From Panopea generosa (lineage: Eukaryota; Mollusca; Bivalvia; Adapedonta; Hiatellidae), in contig CM055903.1 in assembly GCA_029582155.1 (NCBI GenBank), forward strand, positions 41,151,353 through 41,215,352: DNA of 64,000 bases. Reading direction: 5' to 3'. Both the position numbers and the translations under genes were made by a program. A model generated the notes under the pieces. That model had not been told where the DNA came from. It worked only from the letters and a program-made list of their open reading frames with translations, and made no database searches. Below, piece by piece: positions 42,080 to 53,935 of the stretch. The number at the start of each line of letters is the position of its first letter. Within the stretch, counting starts at the first letter, position 1.

Positions 42080-43320
42080 ATGATGAGCTTTGACTATGAG
42101 CTTGTCCTATAGAAATGATGAGCTTGTCCTATAAAGTTGATGAGCTTGTCCTAAAAAGTTGACGAACTTATCCTATAGAAATGATGAGCTTGTCTAAAGA
42201 GTTGATGAGCTTGTCCTATAGAAATGATGAGATTGTCCTATAGAAATGATGAGCTTGTCTAAAGAGTTGATGAGCTTGTCCTATAGAAATGATGAGCTTG
42301 TCCTAAAGAAATGATGAGAGCTTGTACTAAAGAAATGATGAGCTTGTCCTATAGAAATGATGAGCTTGTCTAAAGAGTTGATGAGCTTGTTCTAAAGAAA
42401 TGATGAGCTTATCCTAAAGAAATGATGAGCTTGTCCTAAAGAAATGATGAACTTGTCCTATAGAAATGATGAGCTTGTCCTAAAGAAATGATGAGCTTGT
42501 CTTAAAAAGTTGATGAGCTTGTCCTATAGAAATGATGAGCTTGTCTTAAAAAGTTGATGAGCTTGTCTATAAAGTTGATGAGCTTGTCCTATAGAAATGA
42601 TGTGTTTGTACTGTAGAGCTGATGAGCTTGTCCTATAAAGTTGATGATGAGCTTGTATTGAAGAGCTGATGAGCTTGTCCTATAAAGTTGATGAGCTTTT
42701 CCTATAAAGTTGATGAGCTTGTTCTACAGAAATGATGAGTTTGTACTGTAGAGCTGATGACCTTATACTGTAGAGCTGATGAGCTTGTCCTATAAAGTTG
42801 ATGAGCTTGTACTGCAGAGTTGATGAGCTTGTCCTATAAAGTTGATGAGCTTGTCCTATAGAAATGATGAGTTTGTACTGTAGAGCTGATGAACTTGTCC
42901 TATAAAGTTGATGAGGTTGTCCTATAAAGTTGATGAGCTTGTACTGCAGAGCTGATGAGCTTGTCCTATAAAGTCTATGAGCTTGTCCTATAAAGTTGAT
43001 GAACTTATATTGTAGAGCTGATGAGCTTGTCCTATAAAGTTGATGAGATTGTCCTATAAAGTTGATAATATTCTCCTATAAAATTGATAAGCATGTCCTA
43101 TAATGTTGATGAACTTGTCCTAAATAGTTGATGAGCTTGTCCTATAAAGTTGATGAGCTTGTCCTGTAAAGTTGATAATCTTGTCCTATAAAGTTCATGA
43201 GATTGGCATATAGAAATGATGAACCACTACACTATAGTGCTAGTAGATTGTTACATAGCTCATGGGATTGTATTGTAGAGTAGATGAGCTTTTACTGTAG
43301 AGCTTATGAGCTTGTCCAAT
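42080..43320. repeat. Minisatellite, 21/22-bp units
   Basis: The unit is near GATGAGCTTGTCCTATAGAA, with 21- and 22-bp variants (TAAAGTT, TAGAGCT, AAGAAAT) interleaved, about 58 copies. It grades into the 110-bp higher-order block. Confidence 0.93.
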
Positions 43321-43985
43321 AAAGTTGAAGGGCTGGTATACTATAGTGCTGGTAGGTTTGTAATGTAGCAAATGGGGCTGTACAATAGAGCTGATGAGCT
43401 TGTACTGTAGAGCTTATGAGCCTGTGCTATAAAGCTGAAGAGCTGGTATACTATAGTGCTGGTAGGTTTGTAATGTAGCAAATGGGGCTGTACAATAGAG
43501 CTGATGAGCTTGCTCTGTAGAGCTTATGAGCTTGTCTGATAAAGCTGAAGAGCTGGTATACTATAGTGCTGGTAGGTTTGTAATGTAGCAAATGGGGCTG
43601 TACAATAGAGCTGATGAGCTTGTACTTTAGAGCTTATGAGCTTGTCTGATAAAGCTGAAGAGCTGGTATACTATAGTGCTGGTAGGTTTGTAATGTAGCA
43701 AATGGGGCTGTACAATAGAGCTGATGAGCTTGTACTGTAGAGTTTATGAGCTTGTCTGATAAAGCTGAAGAGCTGGTATACTATAGTGCTGGTAGGTTTG
43801 TAATGTAGCAAATGGGGCTGTACAATAGAGCTGATGAGCTTGTACTGTAGAGCTTATAAGCTTGTCCAATAAAGCTGAAGAGCTGGTATACTATAGTGCT
43901 GGTAGGTTTGTAATGTAGCGAATGGGGCTGTACAATAGAGCTGATGAACTTGTTCTATACAATGTACAAAAGCTTTATGAAGAGC
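43321..43985. repeat. 110-bp higher-order repeat, six copies
   Basis: CTATAGTGCTGGTAGGTTTG begins at 43341, 43451, 43561, 43671, 43781 and 43891, an exact 110-bp period. Each unit is five diverged 22-bp monomers (GGTAGGTTTGTAATGTAGCA, AATGGGGCTGTACAATAGAG and others). The copies are nearly identical, so this is the young growing edge of the array. Confidence 0.95.
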
Positions 43986-44160
43986 TAACAAACATGTATA
44001 TGTATCATAGAGCTGAACTTTAAAGCTGATGATAACATACTATAAAGCTGATAAACTTGTACTTTATAACTTAAAAGTTTGTACTCTCTAGCTGATTAAC
44101 GTGTGCTTCAAAACTCAGATGAGTTTGTAATTGAGAGCCGATAAGCTCTTATTCTAGATG
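43986..44160. repeat. Degenerate right margin of the minisatellite
   Basis: Recognisable AGAGCT/AAAGCTGAT phrases at irregular spacing. The array fades here. Confidence 0.7.
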
Positions 44161-45002
44161 TGTGCAAGTACAAATGTCAGACAATCAATGTAAATAACTG
44201 AACATTGATATAAAAACAACCAAACAAAAAGTCTATAAGAAAATTGGATGGTAAATGTAGCCTTGCCATGTGTCAGTTGCAAGATAGCATGTTTTATTGA
44301 AACAGTTTAAACATTCCTGTCTCAAGCAGACGCCATAGTGATGTATCTAAAACACCAAACCAAAGATTGCAATTTATTCTGAAATTCTATAACATTGGCT
44401 GGAAATTGTTGGCAAGACTTTAAAAAAACCACAAGCAACATCAAATTTATTTTTTGGTCACTTTTTAAAGTATTAACTTTCGGTGTCTGCTTCAGCACTT
44501 TTTACTGTCGCCATGGCTTCCTGACCCATAACCAAAGCTGTAATACACCTGTATGACAAAGTGTTATTTAATATTTCTTCTAATTATACTTTCTCTTATG
44601 ACAAAAAAACACCCAACAAATTGTGCTGTTTTAAGTGTCGTTTAATTTCGTTTTATCATGCAATACCTGGCTAATGATATCTCCCTGAAACTCCTGACAC
44701 TCCCAAAACATGGCTGCACAATAAAATAGGATACGCTACCGATAAATTTAAACCCATCGTCCGGTTTTTGATGACATTGAATGGTAATAAATATTCTTTT
44801 TTCATATATACCAGTATGGTATGATCAGTGAAAGTAAAGACTGACTGGACCTGAACGAGTTGTATGGTGCTGAGCCTCACTTTCAGTAATCTTTATAAAA
44901 TAATTACCAGACTTTCGGGCTCCTTATGTTTTTCATATGCATAAAAACAGAAGTATGAAGCAACTTACTAAATTACTTTTAAATTAATTTTAAAAAAAGT
45001 TC
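44161..45002. other. Unassigned interval
   Basis: No supported gene. The 69-codon minus frame at 44671 is unassigned. Confidence 0.45.
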
Positions 45003-45172
45003 TTACAACTAAGACAAATCGCGCTCAAAGTCTTCCTGGGAAGAACGAGTACTAAGCGTATGCGGATAAAGTGTCTTGCTAAAGGACACTATACGTAGCC
45101 CTGGTAGAGGATCCAAACCAAGACACCCCCATCATGGATCCAGTGCTCTACCACTAGGTCATGCGCTCTGTC
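45003..45172 (-). mobile_element. SINE-C copy
   Basis: TTACAACTAAGACAAATCGC, GAACGAGTACTAAGCGTATG, TGTCTTGCTAAAGGACAC, GAGGATCCAAACCAAGACAC and CTCTACCACTAGGTCATGCG. Confidence 0.87.
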
Positions 45173-45210
45173 AAAAATGATATTATTATGTATAACCCTT
45201 TCAAGTGAGC

Positions 45211-45495
45211 CAATCTCCAGGTTAGCTCAGTCAGTATTGAATCTATTAATCCAGGAGTCATGAGTTTGAATACCCGCCAAGCCACGGTCTCTGTGATGAT
45301 TTGAATATGACATTGTTTCTCATTGTCATTCATCTCTCACTGCTGATTCAAGTGGAAAAATTTTCAGTGATTTGTGGAGATGAGTGTGCTCAAGTACTGG
45401 TTAACCTTCCGGGGTCCAGGAAAGAGTGGTTGGGTTAACTGATTGTCTGTTAGCCCTTGATGGTGTTAAAATAACATAAAATATTCAAACAAACA
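45211..45495 (+). mobile_element. SINE-A copy
   Basis: CAGGTTAGCTCAGTCAGTAT, GAGTCATGAGTTTGAATACC, the body CACTGCTGATTCAAGTGG, GTGCTCAAGTACTGGTTAAC, CTGTTAGCCCTTGATGG, and an ATATTCAAACAAACAA tail. Confidence 0.88.
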
Positions 45496-46475
45496 AGGTT
45501 TTAATATTTATGAAAAATAACTATGAAAAATAACTGTATGTCCCTTATATCATTATACATGAGGGAAAAAGCCCGCAAACAGTTCATGCCTGTTTTATGC
45601 AGTCTTCTGACACATACCACATTTTTGTGTAGACTGCAAAACCAACAAACCTGAAGGAATGTCCTCTGAACATGATCATCATTCAAAACTGGTTAAACAA
45701 GTTGTTTACTCTCTCTGGCAGTGTAAAACATTGAACATTCAGGCGGGGGAAGCTGTTTTCACTTGGGGATTGTCGTGTGCACCCTCATTTCCTGATAGTT
45801 GGTGAATAATTTTGTGTTTTGAATCCTGTGATGTATGGCTTGCATTGTCTTTGCTACTTGTCAGTGCCCCTGGGAACTTCCCCCCGATCAATAGCCATGA
45901 TACCAGGCACATGCTTCAGTGTTCGTATGGAGTATTAGACATTATTCGTGATAGAATCGCTGACAGTGTCGCACGGCTATACTTCAAATCTATAAGTATA
46001 AATAATGGCCTTTTTTGCACTTTATTGCATAATGTTGTAGTAAATAATTTATTCTAATTGCATGTTTTCACTAATCCATCTTTTGTGACATCAGTTTTGT
46101 AACCAGATATGGTGTTGTTATCAGCTCATTACAACTGCTGCTACTGGTAAAATATGACTTGTTTTTTTACTTAATTGAGTGTTAAAACAATGTCTGACAC
46201 AGTTGATAGTGGTTGATCCCTGTGGCAAGTCAATATATAAACAACATAATGCTGTATTACTAATTTTTTCACTAAGAATACTAACTATTAAGTTTTATAC
46301 AAACTTGTGAATTGAATGAAACATGACACAATGATTCACCAAGAAGTATTGATGTTGAGAACACAGGTTGCATAACTCTCCCAGCTTATGCCCCTTGTTG
46401 GAGTATATAAATGGATTTTGACTCTGAAGAAGATTATTTAGATTATATATTATGTTTTAAACATATCTATTTACC
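45496..46475. other. Unassigned interval
   Basis: Slightly more GC-rich patch near 45740-45980, with an 81-codon plus frame at 45812 whose product I do not recognise. No splice or homology support. Confidence 0.4.
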
Positions 46476-46747
46476 TTGATGTGAAACAAGTTCTTACAAC
46501 TTCGACAAATCCTACTCTATGTTTTTTTTTAAACTTATTTATTTTACTTTGATTGTGAAACAAGTTCTTACAACTTAGACAAATCATGCTCGAAGACTTC
46601 CTGGGTAGAACCAGTACAAAGCATATGCAGAAAAAGTGCCTTGCTGAAGGACACCATACATAACCGTAGCGGAGGATCGAACCCAAGACCCTCCGATCAT
46701 GGGTTCGGTGCTCTGCCACTGGACCACGCGCTCCAAGCTACTCTATG
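46476..46747 (-). mobile_element. SINE-C copy with 10-bp target duplication, inserted in older SINE tail
   Basis: CTACTCTATG lies at 46512-46521 and 46738-46747, enclosing a full minus SINE-C (GATTGTGAAACAAGTTCTTA to CTGGACCACGCGCTCC). The 36 bp to the left (GATGTGAAACAAGTTCTTAC, AACTTCGACAAATC) is the tail of an older SINE-C in the same orientation. Confidence 0.88.
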
Positions 46748-47160
46748 ATATGAACAGGTTCTACCTTTCTGCACCCATACCATACACATGTGTTGGAAAA
46801 TATTTCCATGGACCTTGAGCGAGATACAAGGAAAAATTTACCAACACGTGTGTTTTTCTGTTACAGATGCTGTTTTTCTTTTTGAACCAAGCTCAACCAA
46901 TCTTGGCAATCTGATATTTCCATCTATCAAAACGATTTTTGTCATTTTGCTCCCCGGCTGTAAGCAGAATAGAATATAATATCACTTAATCATTGTGTTT
47001 TGAACTGAGTGAAAATTGATACAAGTGAAATATCATATCTATAAATTATCACATATTGAGCCTTCTTTCAATTTAGCCTTGATTCTTAGCAATCCTGTAT
47101 TTGCATCTGTCAGTGCTTTTTGTCTCTAATTGTCATTTTCTCTTCTTCTGTAAACTGAAT
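46748..47160. other. Unassigned interval
   Basis: Two related phrases (TTGGCAATCTGATATTTCCA and TTAGCAATCCTGTATTTGCA) about 175 bp apart suggest an old duplication. No gene. Confidence 0.45.
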
Positions 47161-47396
47161 GGTATTATCAAATAGGGTCCTTCATGGCTGAGTGGTCTAA
47201 GAGACGCCTTCTCGAGGTATATAACCTCCCACCACTAAGGTTGTAGGTTTGAGTCCCGCTCGCTCAGTTACTTGAGGAAGAACTTGGATTTATTCCAATG
47301 GCTTCCCCCACCAATATAACTTGATGCCATATATAACCTGAATTGTGTTGAAAATGGTGTTAAACACCATTTAAATAAAAAAGGTATTATTAAATT
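47161..47396 (+). mobile_element. SINE-B copy with decayed target duplication
   Basis: GGTATTATCAAATA (47161-47174) and GGTATTATTAAATT (47383-47396) agree at 12 of 14 positions. Inside lie TTCATGGCTGAGTGGTCTAA, GTAGGTTTGAGTCCCG and AACCTGAATTGTGTTG, then an AAATAAAAAA tail. The middle of the body is shortened. Confidence 0.87.
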
Positions 47397-48041
47397 ATAT
47401 TGTTCTGAATTAAATGTAATCAATACAAGCATATTATCATATTTAGAAAGTGTTGTCATGACACATGTTAGTCTTCCATTTTTCTTTGATACATTTCCTG
47501 ATATGAGTAAACTGTTTTTCGGTATAATTATGATAGTGTCTCTGCGACACCAAAATGAACAACAACAAAGCTATAAGTAGCAAATTGTTCTAGAATATTT
47601 CATTATCAGCTTGGTGATTGGGTGGTGTTATCTACTAGCCGGCAAATCGAGACAAACAGTCTGGTTTTGGTGTGAAAACTACTGCTTGGAACCCCAATGG
47701 TCCATAGACCATCCATGGACACTTGAACATGGATTTGACTTTTTCATGGTCAAACACCCATTTTCCATCCATGGCAATATGCTGTATCCCTGAATAGCCA
47801 TACAGTTTCCATAGAAACAATCATGTGCCCATGGGTAATAAAATTATACAGCCAGCTTCCAAACTTCGGGCTCAAGCAATTTCGACATGACAAAATTCTG
47901 CTGTATTTATTTAAACCTGTTTAACCTGTGTGATTTTAGGTAAAAATAGAATCACTGTCAATCTCTGCAGAGGGGTAGGAATCTGCAGAGTGGGTGTCAT
48001 GTTGGTTTTTTATAATTTTTTTGTCATGTTCATTATTATAC
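47397..48041. other. Unassigned interval
   Basis: Contains a short palindrome-rich stretch (CCATAGACCATCCATGG) near 47702. The two overlapping 60-codon frames on opposite strands are not supported. Confidence 0.4.
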
Positions 48042-49328
48042 CCCCGACAAACGAAGTTTTGAGGGGGTATATTGGAGTCACCCTGAGGTTGGTCTGTCGG
48101 TCTGTCGGTCGGTCTGTCCGTTGCAATTTTCCTTGTCCGGAGCATCACTTGAAAAGTACTGGATGGAATTTCATCAAACGTCATACAATGGTAGAATATA
48201 ATGACAGGAAGTGCAGTGTACAAGAAACATAACTCTATTCTTGCTAATTACAGAGTTATTGCCCTTTGATATTTTTTCTTGTCCGGAGCATAACTTGAAA
48301 AGTACCGGATGGAATTTCATCAAGCTTCATACAATGGTAGAATATAATGAGAGGAAGTGCAGTGTACAGGAAACATAACTCTATTCTTGCTAATTACAGA
48401 GTTATTGCCCTTTGATATATTTCCCTTTGATATTTTTTCTTGTCCGGAGCATAACTTGAAAAGTACCGGATGGAATTTCATCAAGCTTCATACAATGGTA
48501 GAATATAATGAGAGGAAGTGCAGTATACAGGAAACATAACTCTATTAATGCTAATTACAGAGTTATTGCCCTTTGATATATTTCCCTTGTCCGGAGCATT
48601 ACTTTTAAAGTACTGGATGGAATTTCATCAAACTTCATACAATGGTAGAATATAATGACAGGAAGAGCAGTGTACAGGAAACATAACTCTATTCTTGCTA
48701 ATTACAGAGTTATTGCCCTTTGATATATTTCCCTTGTCCAGAGCATTACTTTTAAAGTACTGGATGGAATTTCATCAAACTTCATACAATGGTAGAATAT
48801 AATGACAGGAAGTGCAGTGTACAAGAAACATAACTCTATTCTTGCTAATTACAGAGTTATTGCCCTTTGATATATTTCCATTGTCTGGTGCAGTACTTTT
48901 AAAGTACTTTTAAAGCCATCAGTGATAACAGTTTAATAAAGTTCATGAAAGAACCAAGTTGATGAATACATGGAGTTCGAGCAAAGCAGGTTCGATATTG
49001 TATTCCTAGTGCTCTTGTTTGTTTCTTATCCATAAAATTGTTGTCCCTCAACATAACTCGAAAAAGTATAACATTTATTGATTGCCATGAAAGCTTGTAC
49101 ACTGCACAATAATTAAAAAGACCGTTTTTAATTTTAACAAAACCATAAAAAATTAACAATACAAAAAACTCAATCCATAACTTTCTCTTTTATTAAGAAT
49201 TTTTTTTGTCTGGAGCATAACTTTAAAACTATTGGATATAATTTAACAAAACTTCATACAATGGTTAACCATTTTCTGTCATGGCGGCGTTCGGGGGTAT
49301 TCATCACCTTCAGTGATAGGTCTAGTTG
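48042..49328 (+). mobile_element. Mollusc-type interspersed element with ~147-bp internal tandem units
   Basis: Starts with an inverted repeat, TACCCCCGACAAACGAAG, then TTTTGAGGGGGTA. A GTCGGTCTGTCGGTCGGTCT stretch follows. Then come five or six tandem units beginning TTGTCCGGAGCATAACTTGA at 48133, 48279, 48440, 48587, 48734 and (diverged) 48881. A last weak unit lies near 49206, and the element ends near GGCGGCGTTCGGGGGTATTC, then TTCAGTGATAGGTCTAG. Most spacings are 146-147 bp. Elements of this look are widespread in bivalve genomes by my recollection. The class is uncertain, and a Helitron-like CTAG end is possible but untested. Confidence 0.7.
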
Positions 49329-49559
49329 TGGTTAAATTACCAACCACTGTGTGATTCCAGGGAGCCATATAAATAATGGCAAGAATAGGATCACTGTGAA
49401 TCGTGCATGTTGTAAGAAGTGACAATTTGAGTAATACAATAGAATTTATGAATCTTCCTTCCTGTTGGCATCGAATAACCTACAATGTAAAATCCCATTC
49501 ATTCATTAAACCTGTTTTACTAATATCAGTATACATCCTTGCATGTTTTCATGAATTTA
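49329..49559. other. Unassigned spacer
   Basis: No feature recognised between the ~147-bp element and the next minisatellite. Confidence 0.45.
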
Positions 49560-50090
49560 CTAAGCTTAGTTAACGTTTGTGAATAAAGCTCCTTCCATAA
49601 GCTTAGTTAATATTTGTGAAGCTCTGTCCATAAGCTTAGTTAATGTTTGTGAAGCTCCATCCATAAGCTGAGTTAATGTTTGTGAAGCTCCATTCATGAG
49701 CTTAGTAAATGTTTTTGAATTAAGCTCATTCCATAAGCTTAATACATGTTGTGAATTAAGTTCCATTGATAAGCTTAGTTAATGTTTGTGAAGCTCCATC
49801 CATGAACTTAGTTAATGTTTGTGGATTAAGCTCCATCCATAAGCTTAGTTAATGTTGTGAATTAAGCTCCATTGATAAGCTTAGTTAATGTTTGTGAAGC
49901 TTGATCCATAAGCTTAGTTAATGTTTGTAAAGCTCCATTCATAAGCTTAGTTAATGTTTGTGAAGCTCCATCCACAGGCTTAATTAATGTTTGTGGAGCT
50001 CCATCCATAAGCTTAGTTAATGTTTGTGAATTAAGCTCCATCCATAAGCTTAGTTTATGTTTGTGAAGCTCCGTCCATTCGTTTTACTTA
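49560..50090. repeat. Minisatellite, 33-bp units
   Basis: The unit is ATAAGCTTAGTTAATGTTTG followed by TGAAGCTCCATCC. A longer variant has GAATTAAGCTCC. About 15 copies are present. Most units carry a HindIII site (AAGCTT). Confidence 0.93.
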
Positions 50091-50705
50091 TTGGCACTTT
50101 CACTGATAGAAATACAGCAGTATAACGTAAAAGTTTACTATTATGGCCTAGAATAACATTAAGAATTCAAAGTTAACAATCTACTACAACACCGTTCTTT
50201 TAGTGCTATGTAACCTTCAAAATAATCATTCGAGAGTTTGGTGTAAAACTAGCCTATCTTTTTTTTTTGTGTATATTGAATTATAGTTGTTTTGTTCTTA
50301 CCTTGATATAAGAACATCTATTTGGCAAAGACAGGAAAAGTGCTTTTTTCTCCAGAGACAAAGGAAGACATTTTCATGAAATATGAATGAACAAAAGTCT
50401 TTGTAATATCTCACCGAATATTGTATTTGTCAATTATGTATAATTGTGAAATTATGGTTCAATCATACGAGCAAATATTAGAATGTAAAATTATGTTTTT
50501 AAGTGATTTTATTGGCTAATTTATATAATGACGGGCTATTTCTTCTTTTTTATTCATGAAGCACATGCTGTCCATTATTTGTAATGTTTTTGTGTAGACG
50601 AATGCAACTGTAAATGGCAGACATCTTTATAAAACTTAATTGCTTTTGTGTTTCAAAGTCAACAAAGTCAATTTAGTACACTATGATATTTCCCGTCTGC
50701 TTGAT
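50091..50705. other. Unassigned interval
   Basis: AT-rich with no feature. Confidence 0.45.
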
Positions 50706-50912
50706 GTGGAGCGCATGGCCTAGTGGTAGAGCATTAGACCCAAGATCAGTGGCTCGTGGGTTTGATCCCCGCCATAATGTAAGGGGTTCTTACTTGAACA
50801 AGACGTTTCATCTGCATATGCTTAGTACTGGTTCTACCCAGAAAGATTATAAGCGTGATTTGTCCATGTTGTAAGAACTTGTTTCACAGTCGATGTAAAA
50901 TAATACAAATGA
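50706..50912 (+). mobile_element. SINE-C copy
   Basis: GTGGAGCGCATGGCCTAGTG, GGCTCGTGGGTTTGATCCCC, CATATGCTTAGTACTGGTTC, AGAACTTGTTTCACAGTCGA, then TGTAAAATAATACAAATG. Confidence 0.88.
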
Positions 50913-50947
50913 AAATAAAACATAGCCTATCATGTGTTGAAAATGTG

Positions 50948-51062
50948 TAGATCCAGTACTGAATGTTTTTTTCTTTAGGGGCATGGGTCAAGCTTGGAAT
51001 CAAACCAGCAACCTCTGGAGTGCGGCCAACACACTTTTTCCACTACACTTACTGCCCTACTT
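50948..51062 (-). mobile_element. SINE-D head fragment
   Basis: AGATCCAGTACTGAATGTTT, GGTCAAGCTTGGAATCAAAC (inverted B box), CTCTGGAGTGCGGCCAACAC and CCACTACACTTACTGCCC (inverted A box). Confidence 0.72.
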
Positions 51063-51236
51063 AATGAATTTAACCCAAGCCTTACGGAATTTCAATATAA
51101 TAGGCTATTCTATCCTTGTGTTATTGGCCATTCCATTATCATTAAGAAAGGGTGATATAAAGAATATACTGATCAATAGCCAAACAATGTAGTCCCTGAT
51201 CAAAGTGTTACTCACAGACTGATCTGAATAAAATTA

Positions 51237-51540
51237 TAAATTTCACCATTTTGCATTAGTAAGCTCAATCGGTAGTGTGTCTGACCATCAATCCAGCAGT
51301 TGTGTTCTATTCCCCACCTGGCAACAGACTCTGTGATGATCGATATACGACATTGTGTCTCATTGTCATTTGCCTCTCACCTCTGATTCAAGTGGGAAAG
51401 TAACCAGTTACTTGCGGAGATGGGATGTGCTGAAGTACTGGTTAACCCTCCAGGATTCCAATAAATCTGATCGGCTGCCCATGATAGCATAACAATGACA
51501 CTATATATTCAAATTGCATGTGTAGATTTCACTATTGTCA
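51237..51540 (+). mobile_element. SINE-A copy, old, with degenerate target duplication
   Basis: ATTAGTAAGCTCAATCGGTA, a decayed B box (CAGTTGTGTTCTATTCCCC), and the full body. The flanks AAATTTCACCATTTTGC and AGATTTCACTATTGTC look like a mutated duplication. Confidence 0.8.
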
Positions 51541-51713
51541 TGCTATTGGGTGTGCATTATATCCGTGTTTAGCTTAAATAGAATCATCTTCAAATATCGA
51601 AGTGATTTGTCTATTGCTTGAGTAAACTATGTTGTGAGCCAGACAGGTTATTTTTCATAATTTCCCATTTCAAGACTGTCCGAGAGCGGCAATAAAACAT
51701 CTTTTATTTTTGT

Positions 51714-51960
51714 GAATAATCATTTATTTTCAATTTTTAACACTAATATGTCTGGCAGATGGAACAATCAAATAATGAACACAAATGTCACAATCCCTAT
51801 TGAGAATGTACAATGGATAAATCAATTTCGCCTGAGTTTTGTTACATATTTTCGTTGCAGAATAATTGTTTATTTTCAATTTTTCGCATTAGTATGTCTG
51901 GTGGGGAGGACAATTGAATGTCAGGTTCTCTACTAAGGGTGGTTGATGGATAAATCAATT
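51714..51960. repeat. Diverged direct duplication, 146-bp offset
   Basis: GAATAATCATTTATTTTCAA at 51714 and GAATAATTGTTTATTTTCAA at 51860, continuing with AATATGTCTGG/AGTATGTCTGG. ATGGATAAATCAATT also recurs near 51811 and 51946. Divergence is about 20 percent. Confidence 0.7.
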
Positions 51961-52841
51961 GTACTCAACTTTTTTTTCATGTGCTTTATTGTGATAAAAA
52001 AATGATAAGATTTCGTTCAAAATTGTGAGAAATGGGTACAATTATGTGCTGATTTTAACCATAAACACGCCCCTAGCCGTGGCACCATATGACGTGTCAC
52101 TCTTGGAGATGATCATAAAACTGAAAAAGCTGCAGTCCTTGCTCGTAAACTGTTCGTAAATCAGGAAAATTCACCGAAAACTGTTACACTTGGGCAGAGA
52201 TTATGCATAATTCACAATAGATATTGCCAGTATCATTCTGAAATTTACAATTTGATGTGTTCCTAAATTCCTTCCAATATTAAGAGTGACGGCGATTATC
52301 GCAGTGAGCAGATTTAGAAAAGTTTATTTCATTGCTGGGTAGCATATGTTTAATTGAACTAGAGAGTTATTGATTGTAATTTTGTTGACAATTCTGTCGT
52401 ACTTAAATAACTGCCGTTTTAATTATTCATGATGGCCAAAGAAGGATATACACATAAAATCCGCAGTATAATCTACCTAAAAGATGTTAATGTTTAAATT
52501 ACAGTGGAGTGAAATATAAAAAGTAATAAAAACATGCAAGCCTTTGGGAGAAATTCTACCACCATCTGCATTTTTAATATCACAATTACTTAATGCCATC
52601 CTATGGTGTTAGGTAAGTATTGCTTAACTCTTTAAAACTGGAATCCAATTTATCATCTTGGGAATTTGGGTGTAATTTGACTGGGTATGCTTGTTGTAGA
52701 AGATTGAGAAAGCTGCAGTTAAGGATATAAATTTGGGTACCCTACTGTTGTTATAGATTTAATATGCTGGTTTCCTGCTTTTGCTGTAATATTTTAATAG
52801 CTGGTCACCTAACTGTAGTTTTAAGTTCAACTAACTGGAGT
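51961..52841. other. Unassigned interval
   Basis: Slightly GC-richer patch near 52065-52150. Phrases with CTGGTCTCCTGCT/CTGGTTTCCTGCTTTTGCTG near 52770 and beyond 53139 suggest a dispersed, degenerate repeat interrupted by the SINE that follows. Confidence 0.4.
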
Positions 52842-53093
52842 GGTCCTCCTTGGCTGAGTGGTCTAAGGTGCCATCTCAAGATCACTTACCTCTAACTGCT
52901 AAGGTCGTAGGTTCGAGTTCCTCTCACTCCAAAAACTTTATGTGAGAAAGTTTGCCAGTTACTTGCAGAAGGACAGTGGTTCTACTCAGTCTGACTCATT
53001 CTGAGGTCTTCCTCCACCAGTATAATTGGATATGCCATATATAACCTGAAATGTGTTGAAAATGGTGTGAAACCCTATTCAAAAAAAAAAAAT
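52842..53093 (+). mobile_element. SINE-B copy, best-preserved head
   Basis: GGTCCTCCTTGGCTGAGTGG, then TCTAAGGTGCC, is a good tRNA-Leu-like A-box region. GTCGTAGGTTCGAGTTCC is the B box. The body (TTTGCCAGTTACTTGCAGAA, TGGATATGCCATATATAACC) is followed by a poly(A) tail. This copy is closest to a functional pol III promoter. Confidence 0.92.
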
Positions 53094-53629
53094 TCAAAAA
53101 AATTAACAAACTAAAATTCTGCTTTTGTTTTATACCAGCTGGTCTCCTGCTGTTATCTAAAAAGTTCATGCATGGTCTCCTGTTTTTCCTATATAAACAA
53201 CAAGTTGTTATAACAGCCCTTACTCATGGACTGGTGCCCTGCTTTTGGTATATTAATTCACAAATTTTAGACTGTAGAACAGACCCAGCTCTCCTGCAGT
53301 TTGATAAACATTCAGTGCTATGAATTGTTGGACAGGCATAAGAATTCCCTGCCCTAGACTACTCTTGGTTGATCCTTAGATGGTGTTATCCACTGTGTAC
53401 ATTATACAGACTTCATCCTCCCCCACACCCTCCTGCACACAAACATGGACTTTTGTACAAGGTTGGGAAATAAATTGCGGAAATTGGTAAAAATAAACAT
53501 GAACATTTTTGTGGACATTCAGTGGATTTTTGTCTCGCTGCAATGAAGGAGCGAAAGCAAGATTAAGGTGTAGATTTTCAGTTGACGGCAATGGCGATGG
53601 CAGTGGCGGCAGCGGTGTCAAATATTTAT
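53094..53629. other. Unassigned interval
   Basis: Degenerate CTGGTCTCCTGC phrases continue from before the SINE. The 81-codon minus and 70-codon plus frames overlap and are unassigned. Confidence 0.4.
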
Positions 53630-53935
53630 ATTTAGCTCTAACGTTAAGTTTTCGTTTTTACACTATTTCTCAACAAGTACAAGTGCTAGGACACTCATAC
53701 TTGGATCATAGTTACAACTAACACCCTGCATCGCATTATATACTGCAGATGCTGAGTGTGACCTACATTTCATGGTCCATTGACATTGTTTTATGCTGAA
53801 TTTTGCATTTACCCCCAACGTTAAGTTTTCATTTTTACACTATTTCTCAATAAGTACTAGTGCTAGGCGCTCATACTTGGTTCATAGTTACAGCTAACAC
53901 CCTGTATTACATAATATAATGCAAATGCTGAGTAC
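53630..53935. repeat. Direct duplication, 177-bp offset
   Basis: AACGTTAAGTTTTCGTTTTT at 53640 and AACGTTAAGTTTTCATTTTT at 53817, each followed by CAAGTGCTAGG/CTAGTGCTAGG, CTCATACTTGG and TAACACCCTG. About 90 percent identity over the first 110 bp of each copy. Confidence 0.85.

Noticed and set aside
42080-43985. CRISPR-like array
   Set aside because: There are no unique spacers. Units are contiguous 21/22-bp or 110-bp repeats, and the sequence context is eukaryotic.
48042-48232. 100-codon frame with repeated 'TGWNFIK..TMVEYN' peptides as a gene
   Set aside because: The peptide comes from the ~147-bp tandem units. The same phrase recurs in different frames in the next units.
52842-52932. 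Functional tRNA-Leu gene
   Set aside because: The A and B boxes are good, but the region is the head of a SINE followed by the family body and poly(A). The acceptor stem does not close convincingly by eye.
53509-53721. 70-codon frame with a Gly/Ser-rich stretch as a gene
   Set aside because: The downstream half is the 177-bp direct duplication, and no domain is visible.
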